Position numbers and translations under genes: made by a program. From Sulfuritalea sp. (GTDB lineage: Bacteria; Pseudomonadota; Gammaproteobacteria; Burkholderiales; Rhodocyclaceae): a stretch of DNA of 46,781 nucleotides. The notes under the pieces were generated by a model. The model did no database searches. It saw only the letters and a program-made list of their open reading frames with translations, and was not told where the DNA came from. Location: positions 1 through 46,781 of the forward strand of contig JALHPU010000033.1 in the NCBI GenBank assembly GCA_022842325.1, in the 5' to 3' direction. Below, one piece after another: positions 6,174 through 13,891 of this stretch. Numbering within the stretch: the stretch's first letter is position 1; the number at the start of each line of letters is the position of its first letter.

Positions 6174-8087
6174 ATGCTGACCCTCATTCAAAAACTCGTG
6201 CGCTGGTTCTTCATGCGCGCGGAGAACCTGTTCAACGTCGCCTTCGGCGAAAAGCTGAACCCCTTCTATCACCTGGGCACCATCAGCTTCTGGCAGTTCT
6301 GGCTGCTGATCGGCACCGGCCTCTACCTCTACGTCTTTGCCGATACCGCAGTGCATGACGCCTACGAATCGGTCGAGCGCATCACCCACGACCAGTGGTG
6401 GGCCGGCGGCATCATGCGCAGCATCCATCGCTACGCCACCGACGGCATGATCCTGACCATGCTGCTGCACATGCTGCGGCACTTCGCCTACGACCGCTAC
6501 CGCGGCTTCCGCTGGTTCTCCTGGGCCACCGGCGTCGCCCTGATCTGGCTGATCTACATCTCGGGCCTCAACGGCTTCATGCTGGTGTGGGACAAGCTGG
6601 CGCAGTTCGTGGTGGTCGCCACCGCCGAATGGTTCGACGTGTTGCCGATGTTCAACGGCACCCTGATCCGCAATTTCATCTATCAGGACAACGTCACCAG
6701 CCGCCTGTTCACCCTGCTCGCCTTCATCCACCTTGGCGCGCCGCTGATCGCCGGCGTCATCGCCTGGGTGCACGTGCAGCGCGTGCCGCGCGCCCACGTC
6801 AACCCGCCGCGGGCGATCGCGATCGCCTTCACCGCGATGTTCGTCGTGCTGGCGCTGGTCAAGCCGGTGGTCAGCCAGGGCGGTGAGGCCGACATGCTGG
6901 TGGTGCCGACCAACATCGCCTTCGACTGGTTCCAGATGCCGGTGCTGGCGCTGGTCTATGTGGTCAATCCGCTGTATCTCTGGTTCGGCGTCGTCGGCTT
7001 GTCGTTGCTGCTGTTCCTCGCCCCCTGGCTGCCGCCCAAGCGCATGGGCGCGGGCAAGGCCGAGGCCATGGTGACCTTCCACCCGGACCACCGCGCGGTC
7101 GCCATTCGCTTCGATGAGACCCTGCTCGACGCCGGCCTGCGCCAGGACATCAACCTGCCCTACGAATGTCGCAACGGCGGCTGCGGTCATTGCAAATGCA
7201 CGGTGCGCAGCGGCAATGTGGATCCGGGGCTGTACCAACCCAGCGCGCTGTCGGCCGAGGAACTTGCCGCGGGCAAGGTGCTGCTGTGCTGCGCCACGGC
7301 ACTCGGCGACGTCGAAATCGAATACGAGGCTTCGTCGCGACCGGTCGCCATCCGTCGCTACACGGCCCACGTGGCGAAGCTGGAAAAGCTGACGCACGAC
7401 GTCATGCGCGTCATGCTCAAGCTGCCCGAGGGCCAGCAGATTCCCTTCAAGGCCGGCCAGTACATCAACATCATCCTCGACAACGACCAGCGCCGCGCCT
7501 TCTCCTTCGCCAATCCGCCGCACCAGTCGGACCTGATCGAGCTGCAGATTCGCCTGATGCCGGGCGGCCTCTACACCACCTACGTCTTCGAGCAGATGAA
7601 GGAGGGCGATGCGGTCAGGTTCGAAGGTCCGCTCGGCGATTTCTCGCTGCGCGAATCCGAGCGTCCGATCGTCTTCGTCGCCGGCGCCACCGGCTTCGCG
7701 CCGGTCAAGAGCATGGTCGAGGATGCCTTCCGGCGCGGCCTCAAGCGGCCGATCTACCTCTACTGGGGCGTGCGCCAACTGGCCGACCTCTACCTGCCCG
7801 ACCTGCCGGCGGGCTGGGCGCGCGAACACGAGAACTTCCACTTCATCCCGGTGCTTTCCGATGCCGCGCCGGAAGACCACTGGAGCGGTCGCACCGGGCT
7901 GGTGCATGAAGCCATCCTGGAAGACTTCCCAGATCTCAAGGGCCACGAGATCTACGCCTGCGGCTCGGTGAAAATGGTCGAGGCCATCTTCCCGCAGCTG
8001 AAGAACCAGGGCGCCGAAGAAGGCATGTGCTTCTCCGACGCCTTCACCATCTCGGCGCGTTCGATGGCCTTCCAGCCCAAGGCTTAA
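6174..8087 (+). CDS. Fused cytochrome b / [2Fe-2S] ferredoxin / FAD-NAD(P) reductase
   Basis: A 637-residue fusion. Residues 1-290 are a cytochrome b domain with heme His at H85, H99, H186 and H200, the same numbers as in the paralogue at 3938. Residues 297-385 are a plant-type [2Fe-2S] ferredoxin (C332, C337, C340 in YECRNGGCGHCKC, then CC at 372-373). Residues 390-637 are a ferredoxin reductase-type module with RAFSF (441-445, FAD), GPLGDF (485-490), GATGFAP (504-510, nucleotide) and YACGS near 605. The soluble part resembles phenol hydroxylase or CDP-6-deoxy reductases. I infer NAD(P)H to quinone (or reverse) electron transfer across one polypeptide. It ends the island; the next gene is 296 bases away. 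Confidence 0.88.
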   Translation: MLTLIQKLVRWFFMRAENLFNVAFGEKLNPFYHLGTISFWQFWLLIGTGLYLYVFADTAVHDAYESVERITHDQWWAGGIMRSIHRYATDGMILTMLLHMLRHFAYDRYRGFRWFSWATGVALIWLIYISGLNGFMLVWDKLAQFVVVATAEWFDVLPMFNGTLIRNFIYQDNVTSRLFTLLAFIHLGAPLIAGVIAWVHVQRVPRAHVNPPRAIAIAFTAMFVVLALVKPVVSQGGEADMLVVPTNIAFDWFQMPVLALVYVVNPLYLWFGVVGLSLLLFLAPWLPPKRMGAGKAEAMVTFHPDHRAVAIRFDETLLDAGLRQDINLPYECRNGGCGHCKCTVRSGNVDPGLYQPSALSAEELAAGKVLLCCATALGDVEIEYEASSRPVAIRRYTAHVAKLEKLTHDVMRVMLKLPEGQQIPFKAGQYINIILDNDQRRAFSFANPPHQSDLIELQIRLMPGGLYTTYVFEQMKEGDAVRFEGPLGDFSLRESERPIVFVAGATGFAPVKSMVEDAFRRGLKRPIYLYWGVRQLADLYLPDLPAGWAREHENFHFIPVLSDAAPEDHWSGRTGLVHEAILEDFPDLKGHEIYACGSVKMVEAIFPQLKNQGAEEGMCFSDAFTISARSMAFQPKA

Positions 8088-8281
8088 AGTGAAACAACAG
8101 GATGAGGCGCTGGTGATATCGAGCGCAGCGAGCCAATCAATAGCCTCCCCGCGAGGGGAAGGTCGCATGCGACGTTTGCGATTGGGGGATGGGAGGGGCG
8201 GGCCTTCAATTCGCCTTTCGCGTGTTTCATCATCGGCGGGTGGCTCTCACCGCCATGAGCGTTAGGCGGCATCAGGACCAA

Positions 8282-8312
8282 TACGGCGGCCGGCGCCCAA
8301 CCGGCCGCCGTA
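8282..8312. repeat. Perfect 12-bp inverted repeat upstream of the nuclease gene
   Basis: TACGGCGGCCGG and CCGGCCGCCGTA surround a 7-base loop. The right arm overlaps the ACGGCG end of a dispersed repeat copy (8306-8330), so the palindrome may have formed from part of that repeat. Confidence 0.55.
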
Positions 8313-8330
8313 GCGCCGGCGCCGACTTTC
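8306..8330 (-). repeat. Dispersed 25-bp repeat, copy 2
   Basis: Read on the minus strand it is GAAAGTCGGCGC, then CGGCG, two free bases and ACGGCG. It differs from the majority core by one C for T. It is intergenic, about 55 bases before the nuclease start. Confidence 0.65.
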
Positions 8331-8383
8331 GGCGCGGCCGGCGGCAATTGCGGTAGGCTTTCGCTTTCCGAACGCCCGGAGTC

Positions 8384-9037
8384 ATGCTGACCATAATTCG
8401 TTGCCTGCTTGTTATCGGCTTGCTGCTGGCGACCGCACCGCTGCGCGCCGACACGCTGGCGGGCCGGGTGGTCGCCGTCACCGACGGCGATACCATCACG
8501 ATTCGCGACGGCGGCAGGAACCGGCACCGGATCTGGCTGGCCGGCATCGATGCACCCAAATCGAAGCAGCCCTTCGCCCAGGCATCGAAGCAGCACCTGT
8601 CGCAACTGGTGTCGGACAAGGACGTCAGCATCGAATGGAGCAGCCGCGATCGCTACGGGCGCATCATCGGCAAGGTGACGCTGGCGGCGCCGGATTGTCC
8701 CGGTTGCATGCCGACACTCGATGCCGGACTGGCGCAGCTCGAGGCCGGCATGGCCTGGTGGGATCGCGACTACCGCCGCCAGCAGTCGCTGGAAGACCAG
8801 GGACGCTACGAATACGCCGAATTCGACGCCCGGATGAAGCGCATCGGCCTCTGGCAGGACCCCGCACCGGTACCGCCCGCGGAATGGCGCAAGCGCGAAA
8901 CGCCCTCCTGGATCACCCGCTGGCGCGATCCGAGCCCTTCAACCGGCGTTGCAAACCCGTCGCGCAAAGCTCAGGGCACGATGGCCCGCGTGATGTCCAC
9001 ACCCGGCAGCACCCTTGCCACCACATCGCGCAACTGA
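8384..9037 (+). CDS. Secreted thermonuclease-family (SNase) nuclease
   Basis: A 217-residue protein with a signal peptide (cleavage after about residue 22) and a staphylococcal nuclease OB-fold. Visible family motifs are VTDGDTITI (about 33-41), RIWLAGIDAP (with the first catalytic Arg), and RYGRIIGKV (second catalytic Arg). The Ca-binding Asp residues lie in TDGDT and GIDAP. The family cleaves DNA and RNA phosphodiesters outside the cytoplasm. The last 22 codons overlap, on the opposite strand, the end of the DHDPS-family gene. That low-complexity tail (Ser/Thr-rich) is not expected in the family and probably arose by loss of an earlier stop. Confidence 0.85.
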   Translation: MLTIIRCLLVIGLLLATAPLRADTLAGRVVAVTDGDTITIRDGGRNRHRIWLAGIDAPKSKQPFAQASKQHLSQLVSDKDVSIEWSSRDRYGRIIGKVTLAAPDCPGCMPTLDAGLAQLEAGMAWWDRDYRRQQSLEDQGRYEYAEFDARMKRIGLWQDPAPVPPAEWRKRETPSWITRWRDPSPSTGVANPSRKAQGTMARVMSTPGSTLATTSRN

Positions 9038-9882
9038 GCTGCCGCGGATTCGGCAATGGCAGCACCCGGATGGCGCACATGGGGCGTGCGCAGCAGGCCG
9101 CGCATGCGCAGCAATTCCTTGCGCACGGCCACACCGGGCTGCTGTTCGAAGACCAGCAGCGGCAGGTATTTGGCATAAAGGCGGAAGCTCTCGGCGTGGT
9201 CCCCGGCCTGCGCGGCGCGATTGATCGCCAGCAGCACCTCGGGAAAGGCGAAGCCGGTATTGAAACCGTCGGCCCCGACCAGCAAATCGAAGTAGCCGTA
9301 GAGCGCCCCCAGACCGGTCAGCACAGGCACCCGGCGTTCGCCCATGCCCTGCTTCAGCGCAGCGACGCGCACCGGCGTCGGCACTCCCTCTTCCTTGATG
9401 CAGGCGATCGCCGGGATTTCCGCCACCAGGCGCAGCAGCAGGGGCAGCGACATGTGTACCTGGGTCGAGGCCGGGTGGTCCTGGGCCACGATCGGCAGCA
9501 ACCCGGCGGCGGCGATTTTCTGGAAATAGTCGAAGACGCGGCCCTCGTTAGGCACCGGCTCGGCCGATGGCGCGACCATCACCGCGTCGGCGCCGAGTTC
9601 CTGCGCCATCCGGCACAGGCCGATGGTGGCCTCCGTGCCGGGATGGCTGGCACCGACGATGACACGGGTGCGGCCACCAGCGGCGGCGACGGCCTGTGCG
9701 ATCAGGGCTTCGCGCTCGCGGTCGAGCATGCGGTTGGATTCGCCGAGCACCCCCAGCACGGTCACGCCGTCCACGCCGAGCCCGGCATTGAAACGCACCA
9801 GGCGGTCGAAGGATTCGAGATCGAGACTGCCGTCCGCGTTGAAGGGAGTCGCCAGTATCGGAAACACGCCGCAGAAATTCAT
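8971..9882 (-). CDS. DHDPS/NAL-superfamily aldolase or lyase, substrate unknown
   Basis: A TIM-barrel Schiff-base aldolase of 303 residues. The family pattern is clear: VTVLGVLGES (pyruvate or keto-acid carboxylate loop), and the Schiff-base Lys in ACIKEEG near residue 166. The catalytic Tyr of true dihydrodipicolinate synthase (YNVP) is replaced by VAQDHPAST, so lysine synthesis is unlikely and the real substrate cannot be named. The start ATG at 9882 is chosen because GCGAGGTG precedes it. It converges on the nuclease gene and overlaps it by 67 bases. Nothing in the neighbourhood suggests a pathway. Confidence 0.85.
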   Translation of the reverse strand: MNFCGVFPILATPFNADGSLDLESFDRLVRFNAGLGVDGVTVLGVLGESNRMLDREREALIAQAVAAAGGRTRVIVGASHPGTEATIGLCRMAQELGADAVMVAPSAEPVPNEGRVFDYFQKIAAAGLLPIVAQDHPASTQVHMSLPLLLRLVAEIPAIACIKEEGVPTPVRVAALKQGMGERRVPVLTGLGALYGYFDLLVGADGFNTGFAFPEVLLAINRAAQAGDHAESFRLYAKYLPLLVFEQQPGVAVRKELLRMRGLLRTPHVRHPGAAIAESAAAQLRDVVARVLPGVDITRAIVP

Positions 9883-10018
9883 GAACACCTCGCAAGCAAG
9901 TGAATGATCCTCGTCGCACAAAGTGCCTCCTGCGCGACTCAGGACCGACGCAGCAAGGGTACCATCGGCGCGCCACACTCCCACCACCTCGGCGCGCGCA
10001 GGGCCGGCGGAATACGGC

Positions 10019-10345
10019 TTAACCGAAGATGACGATCCTCAGCCTGGCCCAGCGGCCCAGGCCGGCCCACCAGAGCAAACCCTTCTGGCGAAATTCGACC
10101 CCGGCCGCCGTCAGCGCGAGTATTCGCGCGCCCAGCTCGGTCGTCCCTGTGTCGGCAATGTATCCCTCCTGCATCAGCCAGCCCGCGATGGCCGGTTGCA
10201 CCGGATTCCCGTCGACGCTCCAGCGCGCACCAAAACCGTCCGCCGCACCGCTCAGCATCAGCATCGGCGCATAGTCGCCCATCAGCCGCAGCACTTGCAG
10301 GGTCTCGGCCCGGTTGGGAATGAAGAAGTTGCCCGCAGCATCCAT
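10019..10345 (-). CDS. Small hypothetical protein
   Basis: A 108-residue protein that I do not recognise. It has no signal peptide; the sequence is mildly amphipathic with a basic, aromatic C-terminal end (KGLLWWAGLGRWARLRI) that could lie on a membrane. The chosen ATG gives a product beginning MDAAGNFFIPNRAETLQVL; the reading frame stays open upstream to about 10441. It lies upstream of the DHDPS-family gene on the same strand, 136 bases apart. Codon use matches neighbouring genes, which supports it being real. Confidence 0.55.
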   Translation of the reverse strand: MDAAGNFFIPNRAETLQVLRLMGDYAPMLMLSGAADGFGARWSVDGNPVQPAIAGWLMQEGYIADTGTTELGARILALTAAGVEFRQKGLLWWAGLGRWARLRIVIFG

Positions 10346-10594
10346 GATCGGTTGGATTATGGCCCTTCCGGCCACGGGGCCGGAGCGCCGCGGCAACGGC
10401 CGGCGCAGATTTAGATTGCATGTTTGGCCAATACAGTGCACAGTGCGCGCCAGCGAGCTTCAAGTAGTGACGTTTTGTCTGGTCTTCAGTACCCGCTTCC
10501 CAGCGGTCTCTTTCCCTTCAACACCCCGCCGTCTTGATGTTCGTCCCACCCAGGGGCGCGCCCCTTTGTTTGTTTTTTTCAGGATATTCAAGAC
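10346..10594. promoter_or_regulatory. Divergent promoter region and long 5' leader of cspA
   Basis: This 249-base gap separates the hypothetical gene from cspA and is less GC-rich than its surroundings. Long leaders that fold differently with temperature are typical for cspA genes. No clear -35/-10 pair can be assigned by eye. The leader ends with a T-tailed hairpin (10553-10579). Confidence 0.45.
10553..10579 (+). terminator. T-tailed hairpin just before the cspA ribosome binding site
   Basis: GGGGCGCGCCCC is self-complementary (6-bp arms) and is followed by TTTGTTTGTTTTTTT. It has the form of an intrinsic terminator, but sits in the cspA leader, 15 bases before the ATG. It may be an attenuator or a fold that controls access to the AGGA at 10581-10584. 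Confidence 0.5.
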
Positions 10595-10801
10595 ATGGCA
10601 TCAGGTACTGTTAAGTGGTTCAACGACTCCAAGGGCTTCGGCTTCATCACCCCGGAAAACGGCGGCGATGATCTGTTCGCGCATTTTTCCGCCATCCAGA
10701 GCTCGGGTTTCAAGACCCTCAAGGAAGGCCAGCGCGTCAGCTTTGACGTCACTGCCGGCCCCAAGGGCCAGCAAGCATCGAACATTCGCGACGCGGAATG
10801 A
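10595..10801 (+). CDS. cspA: Cold shock protein (CspA family)
   Basis: A 68-residue single OB-fold RNA chaperone. The RNP1 motif KGFGFI (about 13-18) and RNP2-like DLFAHF (about 26-31) are both intact, and the start [10 protein letters not shown] is typical. The length is normal. It melts structured mRNA and assists transcription antitermination. It is preceded by a leader with a T-tailed hairpin and followed by a strong terminator, so it is a single-gene unit. The infA paralogue 104 bases downstream is likely expressed separately. Confidence 0.97.
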   Translation: MASGTVKWFNDSKGFGFITPENGGDDLFAHFSAIQSSGFKTLKEGQRVSFDVTAGPKGQQASNIRDAE

Positions 10802-10851
10802 GCGGCGTTCCGGCATGACTTAGGTCGCGCCGGACACCCTCTCTCCCGGAA

Positions 10852-10881
10852 AAGCCCGGCACTGCCGGGCTTTTTCTTTTT
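10852..10881 (+). terminator. Intrinsic terminator of cspA
   Basis: AAGCCCGGC (10852-10860) pairs with GCCGGGCTT (10864-10872) and runs into TTTTTCTTTTT. It separates cspA from the infA paralogue. Confidence 0.9.
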
Positions 10882-10905
10882 CCGATCACTCATGGAGACC
10901 GCAAC

Positions 10906-11163
10906 GTGGCCAAGGAAGAACTCATCGAAATGAACGGCGTAGTCACTGAAGTGCTGCCCGACTCGCGCTATCGCGTCACGCTCGACAATGGCCACAAACT
11001 GGTGGCCTATACCGCCGGCAAGATGCGCCTGCATCACATCCGCATTATCGCGGGAGACAAGGTTTCCCTCGAACTCTCGCCCTACGACCTCACCAAGGGC
11101 CGCATCAATTTCCGCCACATCGAGGGCCGCGGAGCGACTGCCCAGCAGCGCCGCAAGCACTGA
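10906..11163 (+). CDS. infA: Translation initiation factor IF-1 (extended paralogue)
   Basis: An S1-type OB-fold protein of 85 residues that binds the ribosomal A site during initiation. The family sequence is clear ([20 protein letters not shown] and [14 protein letters not shown]). Ordinary IF-1 is about 72 residues; this copy has a basic C-terminal extension ([11 protein letters not shown]), as in the second infA copies of many betaproteobacteria. The start is GTG with GGAGACC upstream. Its proximity to cspA suggests a cold or stress role, since both are small OB-fold RNA binders. The methyltransferase gene follows closely and may be co-transcribed. Confidence 0.95.
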   Translation: MAKEELIEMNGVVTEVLPDSRYRVTLDNGHKLVAYTAGKMRLHHIRIIAGDKVSLELSPYDLTKGRINFRHIEGRGATAQQRRKH

Positions 11164-11201
11164 GCCAAATAACCCTTGGCGGAACCCTGCCCGGCTATGC
11201 C

Positions 11202-11855
11202 GTGCGCTTCGAGCAGGTGGCCGTTGCCGGTGGCCGCCCGCTCGAAATACGTGCCCTGCTCGACCGCCAGCAATATGCCGATCCGCTCGGCGAGGCGGCC
11301 GCCGCCGGCATATCTCCCGCCTGCTGGCCGCTCTTCGGCCAGATCTGGCCCTCGGCGCAAAAGCTCGCCGACCTTATGCAAACCTGGCAATTCGGCCAGC
11401 GCCGGGTCCTGGAACTGGGCTGCGGCCTGGGGCTGGCCAGCCTGGTCGTGCATCGCCGTGGCGGCAACATCACCGCCAGCGATTGCCATCCGCTGACCGA
11501 GAACTTTCTACGCGCCAACCTGCGGCTCAACAGCCTGCCGGAGATCAAATACCTGACCGGCGACTGGACCCGGCCGAATCCGGCACTGGGCTTGTTCGAC
11601 CTGATCATCGGTAGCGACGTACTTTACGAACCCGGCCAGCCGCAGGCCTTGTCCGCCTTCATCGAGCGTCACTCGGCGCCGCGCGCGGAAGTACTGATCA
11701 TCGACCCCGACCGCGGCAACCGCAGCGCCTTCCGGCGCTGCATGGAACAGCTGGGCTTCGTCCTGACCGAAACCCGGCTGGCGGCGCCCCTGCACGACGG
11801 CGCCGCCTACCGCGGCCGCCTGCTGCACTACCGGCGCGGCATGCCTGCGGAATAG
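11202..11855 (+). CDS. Class I SAM-dependent methyltransferase (METTL21/METTL20-like)
   Basis: A 217-residue Rossmann-fold methyltransferase. Motif I is VLELGCGLGLASL (about 69-81), the acidic residue of motif II lies in TASDCHP, and DLIIGSDVLYEP resembles the D-x-x-Y-type motif of lysine methyltransferase family 16. The substrate is probably a protein side chain, but this cannot be shown here. GTG 11202 is the first accepted start; the reading frame continues sensibly upstream ([16 protein letters not shown]) to a CTG at 11160 that overlaps the infA stop, so the true N-terminus may be 14 residues longer. It ends 10 bases before a convergent gene. Confidence 0.85.
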   Translation: MRFEQVAVAGGRPLEIRALLDRQQYADPLGEAAAAGISPACWPLFGQIWPSAQKLADLMQTWQFGQRRVLELGCGLGLASLVVHRRGGNITASDCHPLTENFLRANLRLNSLPEIKYLTGDWTRPNPALGLFDLIIGSDVLYEPGQPQALSAFIERHSAPRAEVLIIDPDRGNRSAFRRCMEQLGFVLTETRLAAPLHDGAAYRGRLLHYRRGMPAE

Positions 11856-11865
11856 ATGGCGCAGC

Positions 11866-13197
11866 TCAGGCGCGGCGCCTGAGCATCAGCTTGAGGCAGA
11901 CCAGCACGAACATGATGCCGCCGATCACGGCAATCAGGCCGCCCGCACCCATCATGCCCATGCCGATTTTCTGCGGCAGCGAGACCAGGGCCTGCTCGGC
12001 ACCGGCCACTTTGCGCTGCACGCCATAGCCGCCGGACCAGGCCAGGCCGAGGATGTGGATCAACTGGCCGCCGCCATAGACATAGGGCTGCCAGCGCGCC
12101 ATGCGCCCCTCTACCGCACCGAAGCCCAGCTGCGGCAGCAGCACGTAGGCCAGGCCCATGAAGGCCAGCGTCACGCCCACCGTGGAGCCGTGATAGTGCG
12201 CCGGGATCACCACATTCACGCCCTGGATCATGTAGGCCAGCACACCGCCCACGGCGAACAGCGAGAAGGAAGCGATGAAGGCCGACTTGGCCGCACCGGG
12301 CACCACCTTGCGCGTCGCCAACAGGCTGAGAAAACCGATCAGGATCAGCGGCGCCATGTAGGGATGGCCCCAGATCATCAGCTTGGCGAACAATTCCATG
12401 TGCGGCAGTTCGCCTACCGGCAGCGTCAGGTAGATCGCCGGCACCACCAACAGGGGTAGCGCCGCGATCCAGAACATGGCCGACATTGCGCGCGGCGAGG
12501 CAGCCGGGGGCTGCCCGAGATGGTCGGCTATCCACAGCCAGGCCACCGCCATCAGCAGCGAATGCTGGAACTGCAGGGTATGGCCGCCACCCCAGAACAG
12601 CACCTCGAAATAGATCTTTTCCTCGATCCGCGGCACCGCGATCCAGGACCAGACAAAGGCCGTCAGCGCAAAGCAGGCGGCCACCGCGCCGAGGAAGGCG
12701 CCGAGCTGCAGCGGCGAACCGAAGGCCGGACGCGGCCAGGTGGTGAGCAGCGCACGCAGCACCGCCAGGCCAAAGCCCGCGCCGCAGATCCACAGCGAAG
12801 CATAGAACACCGGTTGCTGCAGCACCGGAATGTAGTTGTTGAGCACCGGGTCGGCGCCCGGCAGGAAGGGCGATACCGTCATCACCACGGTGCCCAGTGT
12901 CGCCAGCGCGAAGCCGCACCAGCCCAGCCAGGCGAAGCCGCCGCTGCCCAGCGCGCTCCAGATCACCGCAGCGAAAGCCATGAACCAGACCGCCACCGAG
13001 AGGTCGACATGGACGACCAGCGCAGCGCGGAAAAAGTCTTTCAGCGGGAACACATCCTGGATTCCCGGCGTGCGCGAGAGCACCAGCAAAATGGCCAGCA
13101 ATCCGGAACCGATCAGTGCCATCAGCCCCAGCCACAACCATGCCCTGGCAAGGGTTTTGGACCCCTCGCCGGAAATCGTAACGATATGCGAATTCAC
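11866..13197 (-). CDS. Highly divergent heme-copper oxidase-like subunit I, CuB site incomplete
   Basis: A 443-residue protein with about 12 helices that follows the heme-copper subunit I layout. H63 (VVHVDLSV) matches the first low-spin heme ligand, H206 (GGGHTLQF) the helix VI CuB ligand, and H334/H336 (PAHYHGSTVG) the two later heme ligands. The His-His pair expected about 50 residues after H206 is not present; that region reads PAIYLTLP. Residue four after H206 is Phe, not Tyr. It therefore seems to keep hemes but not a complete CuB. It may be an orphan NO reductase-like or electron-transfer protein. The start is GTG with GGAGC upstream. A Sco lipoprotein gene diverges from it. Confidence 0.75.
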   Translation of the reverse strand: MNSHIVTISGEGSKTLARAWLWLGLMALIGSGLLAILLVLSRTPGIQDVFPLKDFFRAALVVHVDLSVAVWFMAFAAVIWSALGSGGFAWLGWCGFALATLGTVVMTVSPFLPGADPVLNNYIPVLQQPVFYASLWICGAGFGLAVLRALLTTWPRPAFGSPLQLGAFLGAVAACFALTAFVWSWIAVPRIEEKIYFEVLFWGGGHTLQFQHSLLMAVAWLWIADHLGQPPAASPRAMSAMFWIAALPLLVVPAIYLTLPVGELPHMELFAKLMIWGHPYMAPLILIGFLSLLATRKVVPGAAKSAFIASFSLFAVGGVLAYMIQGVNVVIPAHYHGSTVGVTLAFMGLAYVLLPQLGFGAVEGRMARWQPYVYGGGQLIHILGLAWSGGYGVQRKVAGAEQALVSLPQKIGMGMMGAGGLIAVIGGIMFVLVCLKLMLRRRA

Positions 13198-13293
13198 TAT
13201 AGCTCCGCGAAAAATACTCAAGTATACGGCAATGGTTCGAGGCAAACGAGGTACACTGGAAGGTGTATCGACTCTCGCCTGTTTTCCATTCCC

Positions 13294-13875
13294 ATGAAGC
13301 TGCTTGCCACCCTGTTTTTCAGCCTCGCCCTGCTGCTCACCGGATGCTCCGAACAGAAGCAGTTCGTCTCCACCGATCTGTCGATGGTCGAGTGGGGCAA
13401 GGACTTCAGGCTTACCGATCACAACGGCCAGCCGCGCAGTCTGGGCGATTTCAAGGGCAAGGCGGTGGTGCTGTTCTTCGGCTACACCCAGTGCCCCGAC
13501 GTCTGCCCCACCACGCTGTCCACCATGCGCGATGCCATGACGCTGCTCGGCGACGATGCCAAGCGCGTACAAGTGCTGTTCGCCACGGTGGATCCGGCAC
13601 GCGACACGCAAGCTTTGCTGGCCCAGTATGTGCCCACCTTCCATCCCAGCTTCCTCGGCCTCTACGCCGACGAAAAGGGCATCGCCGCCATAGCCAAGGA
13701 CTTCAAGGTGTTCTACGCCAAGAGCCCGGGAAAAACTCCCGACACCTACAGCATCGACCACTCCACCGGCAGCTATGCCTTCGATCCGCAGGGCAAGCTC
13801 AGATTGCTGCTGCGCCACGGCGAGGCGCCGGCCAACGTCGCCGCCGACCTCAAGCTGCTGCTGGCCGGCAAATAA
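13294..13875 (+). CDS. Sco/SenC lipoprotein, copper chaperone
   Basis: A 193-residue Sco family protein anchored by a lipobox (LLTGC, Cys18). Copper site: GYTQCPDVCP at about residues 65-74 and a conserved His in SIDHSTG near 155. It would deliver copper to, or reduce, a heme-copper or CuA centre in the periplasm. It diverges from the heme-copper-like gene with 96 bases between starts, which suggests a functional pair even though that protein lacks a full CuB site. The next gene follows 16 bases downstream on the same strand. Confidence 0.92.
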   Translation: MKLLATLFFSLALLLTGCSEQKQFVSTDLSMVEWGKDFRLTDHNGQPRSLGDFKGKAVVLFFGYTQCPDVCPTTLSTMRDAMTLLGDDAKRVQVLFATVDPARDTQALLAQYVPTFHPSFLGLYADEKGIAAIAKDFKVFYAKSPGKTPDTYSIDHSTGSYAFDPQGKLRLLLRHGEAPANVAADLKLLLAGK

Positions 13876-13891
13876 ACCACAAGGATTCCCG

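Larger units (their letters stand above)
8088..8383. other. Gap with several palindromes, no gene seen
   Basis: This stretch has no convincing reading frame. It holds a CCCCGCGAGGGG hairpin near 8148-8159, the perfect palindrome GTCGCATGCGAC near 8162-8173, a 12-bp stem at 8282-8312 and one copy of the dispersed repeat. The first two may end the cytochrome b transcript. Confidence 0.5.

Noticed and set aside
13200..13293. AT-rich stretch with a CTCAAG-type half-site between the heme-copper-like gene and the Sco gene
   Set aside because: No complete TTGAT-N4-ATCAA pattern is present, so it is not called as a regulatory box.
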